From Oenanthe sinensis (lineage: Eukaryota > Streptophyta > Magnoliopsida > Apiales > Apiaceae): a stretch of DNA of 64,000 bases. The stretch is taken from contig CM053794.1 in NCBI GenBank assembly GCA_028671895.1, positions 36,782,501-36,846,500 of the forward strand, given 5' to 3'. The notes under the pieces are model-generated. The model worked only from the letters and a program-made list of their open reading frames with translations, was not told the DNA's origin and ran no database searches. Shown one piece after another: positions 52,201 through 63,419 of the stretch (the first letter of the stretch is position 1; every line of letters starts with the position of its first letter). The position numbers and the translations under genes were made by a program.

Positions 52201-53710
52201 ATTTCTATGTGCAGTAGCGCATTCTTAAATCATATAGCCATATAGGGTACTTACTATTCACTTGGATGCATCATGTCTTGGTATGTCTTTTATGGGTGCT
52301 TATCTGCTATATGATACCAGGTTGCAAGTTGCAACATATGCATTCAACAAGAAGTCTCATAGTACACTGCAGTGAATGGACTTTCTCGTGAAGTTAAAAA
52401 TTTGGATAATAATGTCACCAAAATTACTGAATAGAACTCTGATCTGATATTAGCTAGTTTAATTCACCACTTCCTTGTGCACTATGCCACTATATATGCA
52501 TCATACATGTATAATGTGATTATGCCCATGTAGTGTTGACATTCTAATCATATATACAGGGAAGATGAATTCGATCTTGATCTTGAGGATATAATGGTCA
52601 TGGAAGCAATTTGGTTGTCCATTCAGGTTTCAATGCAACTCCTTTATTTTTTTGATTTTTTATTTTGTTTTAAAATTTTAGTGACCTTTTCCTTGTTTAC
52701 TTCTAGTTTTAGATTAGGCCTGGTGGAGGTTATATATTATATGAAGTAAATTGCTTTTATTTCCAGTCATTGTCTTTAGAGGTTCAAGACCACAGTGTTT
52801 TTTTGCATATTTCTGCAATACTTTTGAAATCTGAAACACAAGATTCGGATGTTAAATTGTGACTGGACTCCCTATTGCTCAAGTCCTTTATCACGCTAAT
52901 GATCTTTAAGTGTCTCAAGTTGCTGGTAGTGAATATATTCCTAGCTTAATATTGTTTAGCATGCATTACTCTATGTACTTCATATATGTGATCAAGAAAT
53001 AATTTTACTATATGGTTTTGTAGTGGGCAGGTCTTCTCTTTATTATCTTACAAAGCATTTATTTCCCACTGATGTTTGTTACTCGGTGAATTTCATTCAA
53101 TGATGCACAGGGGAATGGCAAACATGGCAATTCAACCTCAGGGGATACTGCTCCATTAGAACAATTCATGCCAGACAATCAATGTGCCTCCGCTTCCATG
53201 GTAGCACCAGCTGAAACAGCAACATCTTCATCATCCCCTTCTGGTGGTCTAGCTTGTGCAATTGCTGCTTTGGCAGAGCGTCAGCAAGGAAGTGGAGATT
53301 CCTCCAGTAACTACCACGGAAACATTTTGAAATTCAATACGGTGCCTGTATGCAGCAGCTCTTCAAATACAAATGAGCCACCAGTGCCTGTATGCAGCAG
53401 CTTTTCAAATACAAATGAACCAGGGCATGATGAGTATTTTACATCAAGCTCCATCCAAGTGGCACCCGGTATAAGGGATGAATGGGGGACTGAAGTTGGA
53501 CCCAGTTATGCAGAGAATGATGCAACTGAAGATATGGTTGGGAGCAGTAACACATTCCCAGAACAGGATGAAAATGGAAGTGATTTTCAAACTTCGGGTG
53601 CAGCCGTTGTTCCCGAGAGCTTCGAGGAGCAGATGATGCTGGCCATGGCAGTATCGCTAGCTGAGGCTCGGGCCTCCACTAGTTCCCCTAGTGTTTCATG
53701 GCAGTATTAG
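49285..53710 (+). CDS. DA2: RING-type E3 ubiquitin ligase, DA2/GW2-like
   Basis: The spliced product has 426 residues, close to Arabidopsis DA2 and rice GW2, which limit seed and organ size by restricting cell proliferation; DA2 ubiquitinates the peptidase DA1. Exons, all GT-AG and in phase: 49285-49479, 49716-49767, 49852-49897, 50008-50089, 50181-50322, 50417-50513, 52560-52626, 53111-53710. The start MGNKLGRRKE matches the family. The RING has Cys pairs C60/C63, C75/C76, C81/C84 and C99/C102, within ECPICFL, YYPSLNRSRCCSKGICTECF and QCPFCK. A charged helix follows (RVIEANIRMRQQELKDEEER). Later come EDIMVMEAIWLSIQ (about 214-227), a long Ser-rich disordered region and EEQMMLAMAVSLAEA near the C terminus. 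The 2-kb intron 50514-52559 is the largest. DA2 is assigned by family; it could be the DA2L paralogue. Confidence 0.95.
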
Positions 53711-54044
53711 GTCTTAGATCGAGAGAATGGTGGATTTCTCTCCACTGACCATCCCTCTTCCCACCCCAAAAACAAAAAAGAAAGGTTTTACAGGTTTGTG
53801 TAATCATGTAGAAAGGTATCGATTCCAAGTAAATATAAAAACTTGTTCTGGTTCTGATTTACCAAGCGGTGATCCAAAATCCTCTTTGCATTCTCACTAG
53901 AAATGTTTCACTTTCAACATATCAAAGTATTACAAAGTGAATCTTGCCTAGAGTCACTGCCCTCGTCCCTTTTACGTGAGCTTGGGGGTACAAATCAAGT
54001 AGGATGTTTTCATGTCTTCATAATTAGTGGAAAATAAATCAAAT
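53711..54044. other. 3' UTR and flank of the DA2-like gene
   Basis: Follows the TAG at 53708. It contains an A-rich stretch (AAAACAAAAAAGAAAGG) and probable polyadenylation region. No other feature is seen. Confidence 0.5.
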
Positions 54045-55109
54045 TACACTCTCCGTCCTAAAAATCGCCCCTCTTGAAAATTAAGGAGAATCCACTTGAA
54101 ATTTGAAAATATTGATTCGCTCTTGCAAGTTGCAACTCTCGCGGTCAGCTTTCATAATCGTGACTGCTGACCATTTTGGATCTCCATGTCCCATTATTAC
54201 TAAATCACAGGCCCAATCAGCCTTCATAATAGTAACCACTGATCAATTTTTCTGTCCAATCGTTACTAAATCACAAGCCCAATAATGGTCCACTTTTATA
54301 TTTACTTTTAAGTTCGGGTAACAGATTTTTAAACATGTATGAAGTCCAAGTCCAAGTCAACCCCTGACAGACTATTAGTGAAAAGTCTATAAAATCGCGA
54401 TTTCTCAGCATTTCTAATTAAAATATCAAAAATTTAGAAATTACTAATCCCTGATCAATCATATTTTACTTCAATTTTATATATTTATAATTACATTTCG
54501 TTTATAGAGTTAGAAAATCATACTCCTAAGGATTAACTTAGGTAATTACTTAAGGTTAAATGAATTTTCCATATAAATACATTCGGACTTGATTGTAATT
54601 ACAAACTTTTTATATATATTTAAAAAAATGTCACAACCTTTTTGCACTAGAAAATATTCTAACATGAGATATTTTTCCTAAGGTTGACCTTAGGAAAATC
54701 CTTTTAATCATAGTTAATTAACTAATGTCATCCTTAGGAGCATGATTTTCATATATTATAGGTTATATATTATTTTATAAGTATATATATAATATAATAT
54801 AAATTTATGTAACATTATACATATATTATACATTATTTCTAAGATATTATAATATAATATTATCACATATTTTAAATAAAAAAATATTTTTTTATTTAAT
54901 TTTCGGGTTTGAATTTCGGATGCGGGTTCGGGTTCGGGTTTTCGGATATCGGATTTTATCTTTGAATTTCGGGTATATTCAAATCCGATCTGAAATCCGT
55001 CGGATCGGGTCCGGGTTTTAAATTTCGGATCGGATTCGGGTTTGAATAAAATTTTCGGGTTTGAATTTGAATTTTGCCGATCCGACTGGATTGCGGGACG
55101 AAGGGAGTA
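54045..55109. mobile_element. Possible Stowaway-like outer element with internal insertions
   Basis: Stowaway-like ends TACACTCTCCGTCCT (54045) and GGGACGAAGGGAGTA (ending about 55108) bracket about 1 kb. Inside are the MITE at 54513-54750 and a region rich in TTCGGGTTTGAATTTCGG variants (about 54895-55080), like the interior of hAT MITEs. That the ends belong together is inference. Confidence 0.35.
54513..54750. mobile_element. TIR-type MITE
   Basis: The left GAAAATCATACTCCTAAGGA and right (read inward) GAAAATCATGCTCCTAAGGA ends match at 19 of 20 positions. The interior has further CCTAAGG inverted motifs. The superfamily is not assigned. Confidence 0.7.
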
Positions 55110-56153
55110 TTTTTGTTATCAGTTGAACCCATCTATGTAATATGGGAAGCAGGCTGACCCAGTTTCGTATGGACGGTGTGGCTACATACTTCACTTGGCT
55201 GGCCTATAACTGAAAAGACCATACATCGTCATAAATATCTCTACGCAAAAAAAAAAAAAAAATCCCTTACATGTGAATGAGGTAATCTCAGATGAATTAT
55301 TGACATAATATTTATTACGTTGTGGTCTGATAGAAAGGAAAGAATTCAAAGCTGAGGGTGACAGAGGAGGAGCAATAAGCTTGCTAGATGAAGTAGGTGA
55401 ATATACTTATAAATTCGGCTAGGCAAAAATCACATGCACTTGTATCTTTCCATTTATTATTCTCGCTACCAAGTAGTGGTGGTATTGAATTTTATGGGTG
55501 AAATTTTGAATAGTATGGGTCACAAGATTCATCGGATCAAATTGTATTTTGTGGACAGAAAAACGTTTGTTGTCGAATTAAATTGGAAAATATATACATT
55601 TTTCAACTTAAACCCGTAAAAAGATCATAATATAATATTGTATTTTAGTGTGACTTGAGATTCGAGGGAGGCATGTGTGTGAATATCATGATAAGAGTTT
55701 TGTTTGGTTACTGAAAAAAATATCAACTTCAAACAATACTGCCAGACGAATTCTTACTGGCTTTGTAACACCAGCAATGATGCCTCATTGTTGTTCTATC
55801 TGTTGTTATATATATTTGTAACCTCTAAACTATTTCAATGTGCAGGAACAAGAATTCCAAATAATTTATATACACTAACAATTTCTCAACTAATTTAAAT
55901 GTAGTATCAATTTCTCGACTCCTCCATCAGCTTTTAAAACACTAATTCCTTTGACTATATGTCTAGGGGTCATGTTTAAATGAGAACCTGATAATTCTAT
56001 TAATAAAAAAATTGAGCATGAACACAAAGTGCGGACAATAATAATGAAATAAATACTCTTAACATTTGATTCTCGAGTTGTTATTTTGAGCGTAGTTTGC
56101 ATTTTAGGCTGATCGTATATTTCAATATAAAAATAGAGGAATGTGTATTTGGA
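55110..56153. other. Intergenic, nothing recognised
   Basis: Short open frames only. No family resemblance on either strand. Confidence 0.4.
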
Positions 56154-56767
56154 ATCAGTGGCGGAGCGAGAATCCAAATTTAGGGGAGCCAAAAAGAAAT
56201 TTTGAACAAAAAAATTCCGGTATTTTTTATAGATTGTAAAAATAATTTTTTAATTAAACTTTCGATATTTTTTTAAATCTTTTTCGGCATGTATTAAACT
56301 TTTTAACATTTAAATGTTAAAAAATTAGTATTTGAACCGTTTTATCTCCATTTTTTACCATATAAATATATGCTCCCTCCGTCCCATTTTACTTGTTCAC
56401 GGATAAAATTTCACCTTTTATTCAATTACATTAAACAAACTAAAATTTACTAAAATTGTGTATTGTTTTTCATAAAACTTAAAAAAAACTAACTCTTAAT
56501 TTACCATATTTAATGAATGTGGGCAACATTTTTTGGACAAACAAATAAGGAAATGAGGCAAAGAAAACTGGGACGGAGAGAGTATGAAATAAAAAATAGC
56601 TTAAATTATAATATAATTACCAACATTATAGGGTCATGTAACTTTTTTCAGTGGGGCATTTTATAAAATACACACATTTATATCATAAATTATCATTAAA
56701 AAGTTGCTAATTTTTATTTCTGTGGGGGCACTTGCCCCGTTAAGCCTTTGCATGGATCCGCGCCCTT
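56154..56767. mobile_element. Degraded TIR element hosting a Stowaway MITE
   Basis: It starts CAGTGGCGGAGCGAGAATCC and ends GCATGGATCCGCGCCC. Inner borders are TTTAGGGGAGCC and GGGGGCACTTGCCCC. This is a widespread plant TIR family, related to 26283-26752. The nested MITE is at 56370-56584. Confidence 0.45.
56370..56584. mobile_element. Stowaway-type MITE (nested)
   Basis: The left end TATGCTCCCTCCGTCCCATT and right end GGGACGGAGAGAGTA are inverted repeats. The next inner parts, CTTGTTCACGG and GGACAAACAAATAAGG, also roughly pair. Confidence 0.75.
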
Positions 56768-56792
56768 GTTTCAATCTACAATTTATAACAAT

Positions 56793-56976
56793 TACTCCCT
56801 CCGTCCCATCTATTTGTTTACATTTCGGAGAGGGTGTTCGACACGCATTTTAAGGTGCATATAAAGTATAGTTTCATAATTTATTTTTTAATTTTTTTCT
56901 CTAAATAAAAATTTAATGTTTAAAACTATAAAACTATAGTTCTAAATGTAAACAAATAGGTGGGACTGAGACAGTA
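56793..56976. mobile_element. Stowaway-type MITE
   Basis: The left end TTACTCCCTCCGTCCCATCT and right end GTGGGACTGAGACAGTA are inverted, and TATTTGTTTACATTT pairs with AAATGTAAACAAATA. It shares ATATAAAGTATAGTTTCATA with the element at 17558-17800, so both belong to one family. Confidence 0.75.
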
Positions 56977-57342
56977 TTACATATAAAATTATAAAAAAAA
57001 TATATTATTATACACCATTTTACTATATAAATAATATAAATTATTTTATTTATAAAAATTAAATCAAGTTCAGTTTATGTATCTTGTTGTGAGTTTAAGA
57101 TTTGACACAAATTTGGGCTTACTTAGTAGCCACTAGCCAGTGTTGATAAGCAAGCTTAAAAAAAAAAATTGTTTTCAAGAATCCCAGGGGTGAGCGATGG
57201 CGGCTTCTCGCCCATACGTCCCTCCGCCCTGTTTGGAATGGTAGATATTCATACATTCCTTCAACCCCCACCTGTCCACCTCCTTCAATTCAAACAATCA
57301 AACTTCACACACTGTCTCCTCTGCTCGCGCTCCAAAAAGAAC

Positions 57343-58185
57343 TACTCCATCCGTCTCAAATTAACCGTTATATTTGATTTTTTTGTGGTCAATTTGACTT
57401 TTTTTACTGAGAATTAAAAATTATTTTTTTAAATTTCAGAAAACTGAAAAATATATTTAAAAATAAACTAAATATACTTTTTGATGATATATTTTTTATA
57501 ATTTTTTTTCAATTATATATTATATATAATTTTCAGTCAAACTTTAGTCAATTCGACTAGGGGTGAAATTGAGTCGAATAAGTGTGAATAACAGTATGAT
57601 TAGATTCGACTCGAATTTATAATTACTCGTTCAGATTCGGTTCGGATTCAAATAAAATTTTTAACATTTTACTCATATTCGACTCGAGTTCGAATATCAA
57701 AATTCGTATTTGATTCAGCTCGACTAGAATGGATACCGAACTACTCGTTTTAGCATATTCGAATTCGAATTCGTATGTAATAATTTTATAAAATTAAGAA
57801 TACTGGAATAATTTTTCACTAAAAAGTAAAATGTGATCATTTTGTAGAGTATTATTTTAATATAAATATTATAGATTGTATATAATAATATATATAATTT
57901 ACAAATTCGAATTGAGTACGTATAATAAATATGTATTCGAGTACTCTAAAATTACTCGAACCGATCAAAATAAATATGATCGAATATCATAGTGGTAAGA
58001 TCCGACTCGGTATTTGTTCGAATTATAAAATAAGATTCGAATTCGCTCGTTTTTTTATACGAATACGAATTATATTCGTTTTTAACGAGTCGAATCCGAG
58101 TTCGAACCCGGATTACTCGGATTCGTTTTCACCCTAAATTCGACCACAAAAAAGTCAAGACATTAATTTGTAAACATTAATGAGA
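57343..58185. mobile_element. Outer Stowaway-like MITE split by a hAT MITE
   Basis: The left arm begins TACTCCATCCGTCTCAAATT and includes TTTTTTTGTGGTCAATTTGA. After the inserted element, ATTCGACCACAAAAAAGTCA continues the mirrored right arm. The far right terminus is worn away, so the end is approximate. Confidence 0.55.
57558..58136. mobile_element. hAT-type MITE with perfect 8-bp target duplication
   Basis: The ends TAGGGGTGAAATTGAGTCGA and (read inward) TAGGGTGAAAACGAATCCGA are inverted. Both flanks carry AATTCGAC (57550-57557 and 58137-58144). The interior is rich in TTCGAATTCG and ACTCG-type words. 579 bp, non-coding. Confidence 0.8.
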
Positions 58186-59101
58186 AGAGGTTTCTACTCC
58201 ATGACATTAGCTGAAGCTGAAGCTGCTTTGTAGAAAAGAAGTCCAAGCGAGATCCATGTTCTTTCTCAAAATCATCTCTTATATTGCAATCATAACTCCA
58301 ACTAGACACATTGCAATAATGTTATAATGTACTACTATTTTGGGAGAAACAAATTTATCTCAGATATTATAGAAGCAAAAATACAATTATCTACTTGCTA
58401 GATTTGATGAATGACCTTGCGCATCTTTTGATGTGTAGTATGTTACTGGACAAGTACAGAGAATTACAATAAAGTAGTAAATAAAACACTTTTATGCATA
58501 GCATGCGCATGCTTACGTTCAAACATTGTTTTGTTGTCTTTGCATATCTCCAACCATGCCTCTTGGCTTTTACCACTTTATAAAATATGCGACCTTATAA
58601 TGCAATTAGCTAGAGCAGTGGGATGAATCGAAAGAATTTTGAATCAGAGCTCTAGAGTTGTAATATATATTGGCTGTGCTTGAAAGGATATCTTGTTCTA
58701 GAAAGTCTACCTCTAGATATTCATCTAAGGATATATCTTTCACTACAATAGTTATATGGCAAGTAGGCCGTGTCCTTTATATGGATATCAGAGAGGCCAG
58801 GGGGTCTGTGATTAAGTTGGTATCGTCATATACATTTGTTCACTTGTTATCTCCCTGTGGCACTTTTGCACCTAAATCTGCAGGAAATTGGTACTCCACG
58901 GCCTTAGTATATGAACTTGAGCATTTTCTATTTTTTGTTACTTTTTCAACTATGTATTAATGTGTATAACTAGTTTTACTTTTACATAACATTCCTTTTC
59001 TTTTATTTTGGTAAATTAAGTAACATTCCTTTAGTTTTGCAGATCTCAAAGTACCCATTCATTTTTTCTCTTCTGACCAGTTATATATACAAGCAGATCA
59101 A
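58186..59101. other. Upstream region and 5' leader of the ICR gene
   Basis: A frame of about 96 codons at 58670-58960 has no reliable family match. A TTTTGCAG at about 59035-59042 could be the acceptor of a 5'-UTR intron leading to the ATG at 59102. Confidence 0.35.
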
Positions 59102-61051
59102 ATGCCAAGATTAAGGTAAGAGTTTCATCCCATTTTAATTGATAGATTTGCACTTGTGCTTATTCATACGGCAGATGTGTTTTCTTAGTGCTTCCACCCA
59201 ATATTATGTTCTAATGGTCGCATCAATGTGGTATGAGATGATTTTTCCATGCAATATATCAGATTGACACTGTCATAATGTTGGATGCTATGCTATATTG
59301 CTTGATGCGTCTACCATTAATATATGCACAAGTAGTCCTGAGACCTCCTCCATTCTGCTTTAGGAGGTAGTCTTTGACTTTTTAGCAATTCTGTAATAAA
59401 ATCATGAAAGTTCAGCGGTAAAAAAAGATATGGAAAAGAATTTTATTTCGGACATGATTTCTTAATGATAAGAGGACCAAAGCAATTTTTCTGCAAGATC
59501 AGATTATTAAATACCCTCATTTTTTTTATCAATAAGAGACTATGTGAAGATAATCCTCTTATTCCAGTACCATGCGAAAACTCATAGCTTCGAGTTTTGA
59601 CTAAAAACTATTGAAGAAGAGATGCATTTTTACTTGGCCACTGTTATTTAAGGCGTGCAAGGTACAAGGATCGCTTCGAGCCTTGAAAATAAAGCAGAAA
59701 ATAGGATTTAGCAACACCAAGAAAACTGCAATTTGCATTGTAATAATGTTATCTGACTGGCGACTGCAATCCCAGTAATCTGACTTGGCTGCTCATTTAT
59801 TTCTTTTGGTTATTCTCTTCTACATATTTATATCTATTTTGGCTAATCCGATTCATCGCAAGGTACTTGATTTTGAATAGCTAAAATACTAAATTTGATT
59901 GTTTGAATAGCAGAGGTTCAGAATTGACTCAAAGGAGCTCGAACTTAGGGGATAGCAGAGGTTCACCTCAACTGAGGAAAGCTAACTCTGAATTAGATCC
60001 TTCTCATCGTAGTACTGTCAGTGACAGGAGTTCAAAGTTGACAGGTGGTCGATCCCCTCGAGGTTCTCAGTCTGATCCTGTTAATCAAAAACGACTTGGA
60101 TCTCGTATTACTGTTTTGGAATCTCAACTCCAGCAAGCACAAGAGGAGCTCAAGAATCTGAAGGATCAGTTAACCTCTGCTAAGGCAGCAAATGAACAAG
60201 ATCAACAGGAACTGGAAAAGGAACCGACCCAGTCACTTATTCCAGAGGCTGAAGAACTATATGAAGAACATTCTCCTCCAAGTGAAATTGAAGAATCCAA
60301 TGAAACAGAGGCTAATGCAAATGAAAATGATAATGCTTATCAGCAAGAAACTGATGTTTTCGAAGTTCCAGTAAAAAAATCAAACGGGGAACCTAAGCCT
60401 GGAATCAGCCAACCAAGTGAAGATAGTGAACTCAACATATCAACCAGATCAGAAGCCATTCCTGAACCAGAGAAACATATAGTTAATGAGTTGGCTTTAA
60501 AGAATGATGAGATAAGTTTCTTAACGGCCAAAATCGGAGATAAGGAAAATGAACTAGACTTCGTTTCCCAAGAAAATGAAAAACTAAAAATTCAGTTGCA
60601 TGAGGCAACTTTGGAGATATCATCAGCTCGAGTCAAGGAAGAGGAACTAATATTTAGGCTGGGACAACTAGAAGAGGAACTCAAAACGACGCAAGGCAAA
60701 ATTGTTCATTCCAATGAGTTGCTTGAAACTGTGGAAGGAGCAAAGGAGGCACTGGAAATAGAAATGACAAAGCTCAGAGTGCAAACGGAGCAATGGAGAA
60801 AAGCAGCAGATGCTGCTGCATTAGTATTAGCAGGGGACGCGGAGATGAATGCAAGAGGTATATCTACAAGGTTTGAATCCATGGATAAGCACTACTGCAG
60901 TGCTTTTGAGCCCCCGCTTGGTGGATATGCTGGATTTGCCGATTCACAAGGATTAGATGATGACTCTGATGATGGTTATGGAAGCGGAAAGAAGAAAAGT
61001 TCAGGTATTAGAATGTTTGGAGACCTGTGGAAGAAAAAGAGCCAAAAGTGA
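59102..61051 (+). CDS. Interactor of constitutively active ROPs (ICR/RIP family)
   Basis: This plant-specific coiled-coil scaffold links active ROP (Rho-of-plants) GTPases to exocyst, microtubules or polarity machinery at the cell cortex. The gene has a 14-bp first coding exon (59102-59115, MPRL plus two bases, followed by a strong donor GTAAGA), a 798-bp intron and a main exon 59914-61051. Together they give 383 residues. The MPRLRGSEL start fits the family's MPRSRGSE-type start, which is why I place the ATG at 59102 rather than within the second exon. Seen motifs: a basic Ser-rich N terminus, a coiled coil from about residue 62 (NQKRLGSRITVLESQLQQAQ), an acidic linker and a second coiled coil at about 192-295. 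Then comes the conserved ROP-binding QWRKAADAAA (298-307) and the family's C-terminal MFGDLWKKKSQK. The acceptor is duplicated 45 bp downstream. Which ICR paralogue it is cannot be said. Confidence 0.93.
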
Positions 61052-63419
61052 TGATGATCCTTGTCACCTAGAAATAAAGCTCATTCATAGTGTTATCTCC
61101 TTGGCAAGAAAGTAAAACTCATGTTTACTAGTTTACCTTATGTTTTAAATATTGATAACTGATGTATATGAAGGATTGCCCTGATTTGTGATTGTGATCT
61201 AATTCATGTTGAAAATTGGCCTCTTGCATAAATATGTTTTGTGAATCACACACAACTCTTACCTTTTGGCACTCTGTTCTGATTAGCGCGACAAATTGTA
61301 CAATATAGATCCATAAATGGGCCGCCATATAATGCCATGTTAAATTGCGAACTCTCTTAAGACCATAAGGCATTAGTAGAGGTGTTTATTCTTCAATGTG
61401 CAACCTCTATTCTATTCTATTCTATGTATTGTGGACAGAACTGTTGTGGTCTATTGTTGATCATCTTCACCCATAATGTCGTCATAATGATTGTAGTCCA
61501 TTTCTTGGGATGTTGCCCTTCTCTTCTTATTGTGAGTTCTGCTCTCCCTTCTATATTTTTCTCTGTTACTGGCTTACTTGAAGCCAGCCAGATGCAGTTT
61601 GTTTTGGCGACAAAAACTTTAACTGTCTAGTATTTGAAGGACTTTCCACAATCTTAGCATTCCCAGAACTACCTGCAAATCTTGCAACTGTTATATCATA
61701 CTGATTTTTCAAATTTCCATGATACCTGACAAGCAAGTTGTCTCTGAGTAATATTCATCAAATTTGTGTACATGAAGAAACACACAAGGAAATATGCTAA
61801 TATTGTATCGTATAATCGTATTAGTTATATTATACTAGATGTAATATAAAGTTCCAAATAACAAAATTTTCGAAGATCATTTTAAATCGTCTGCAATACT
61901 AGTTCAAAGTTTTTTACTTGGTCTGCCTGGTGAGTAGTGACCATGTACCATGTCAATACTAACCTGGGAGGAAAGAAATTGTAACAAATTCATAATAATG
62001 CTTTTTTTTAATTACTAAGGATTGGCTTCCTTAATCCTGGAAGTACATACCACGCGAAACACTCAATCAATGATACACAATCATTCAGTAATCCTCCTTG
62101 AGAAGTACAAATTCAAGCCAAACATATCCAACACATCTCACTCGTCCACACGGACTCGGAAGTAGGGTTTAAGAAGGTTAGGTGTAGGCAAATCTTACCT
62201 TGAGTAGAGAGGTAGTTTCCTTAACATTAAAGTATAAATGGCCTCTAAACATTACATCCATGAGATGCTAGATATTTGTGGGATTTTATTCAATAAATAA
62301 CAACAAAGGCAGTACAAGACGAGGTAGAGAGCTTCATTGAAATTTCGCATTCAGTGTCAATGATTCAGTGTCAATGAGTGAAGTGCATATGTATGGAAAA
62401 CGAGTGACTCATGAAACAGAGACTGAAGTGAAGCCCATGCCTGCCAACCAGCCTGAGCTCTACTTGTTCATAAGGGACCATTATCCAGGAGTAGGATGAA
62501 AATTTACTCTGGCCCATGCCATATTCCTTTCATCCATCTCCATGCCAGTTCTCTTAAAAAACAATGCTAGTACTGTACTCCTCCACTACTGTTTACACAC
62601 ATCTTCAAATTTATATTCCATTGAAGATTTCTGGTCCACTCTCTCTTTGCCATGCTTTGAATAAGACACCTCAAATAAAAATTTTGATGAATTAAGAGAT
62701 TTATTAATAACTTTGGAAATTTGAAATTTGACTTCATAAATCCAGTACAAAAATAGTTCTTGTTATAATATTATTTCGCCAATGTTATAATTTCCCTCAA
62801 CCGTTCTCAATCCAATGTATATAGTTCTTCATTACAGATTTACAGTATATTAGCTATCAGCCCATGAGTGAACTTTTTAACAATTTATTTCTTCTTGTTA
62901 AAGTACAATCAGACAATCAGTGACACATCATGCATTGCACTCGGGAACTAGACACCTCGAATCTCAGTCATATGTCTTAGGTTTAAAGATTCCCATGGTG
63001 TATTATTTATTTATTTTTAAATTCTTCTATGAAAACAAAAGAATATATATGAAGTTTAACACTCTTGTTGAAATCCTGAGAGAGAATAAATACGACACAA
63101 TAGTTAGAAGTTAGAACCTAGAAGTTGATCGATTGTTTCGATGAAAACCAAAAATGCATCACAATCGTCCATTCCACGTAAGCTACTGGTTTAACCGGTT
63201 TGTACAAATACTGTATATCAGTGTTTTTTTTTTTTGACAATATTATCAATAGGGTGATTTGTACCATTAAGCATTGTGACTGATGAATTATAAAAATTAA
63301 ATTTAGATGATTTTTCGTAGAACACGAGTCTCTGAACATACATAGGGATAACCACAACCATGTACAAATAAGAAAGAACAACAATACTAGTGATATTTAT
63401 TAATCAACGACTAGCAATA
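61052..63419. other. Region between convergent ICR and GA2ox genes
   Basis: It starts with the ICR 3' UTR and ends with the GA2ox 3' flank. Between them are short random open frames only. I see no clear transposon; composition is closer to genic than in the middle of the window. Confidence 0.4.

Noticed and set aside
57169..57417. An 82-codon frame upstream of the ICR gene.
   Set aside because: It runs into the Stowaway terminus at 57343, so its second half is transposon sequence.
58670..58960. A 96-codon frame with WQVGRVLYMDIRE, loosely like the PC4/KELP coactivator signature.
   Set aside because: Spacing does not fit the PC4 motif, the rest of the domain is missing and no splice structure supports it.
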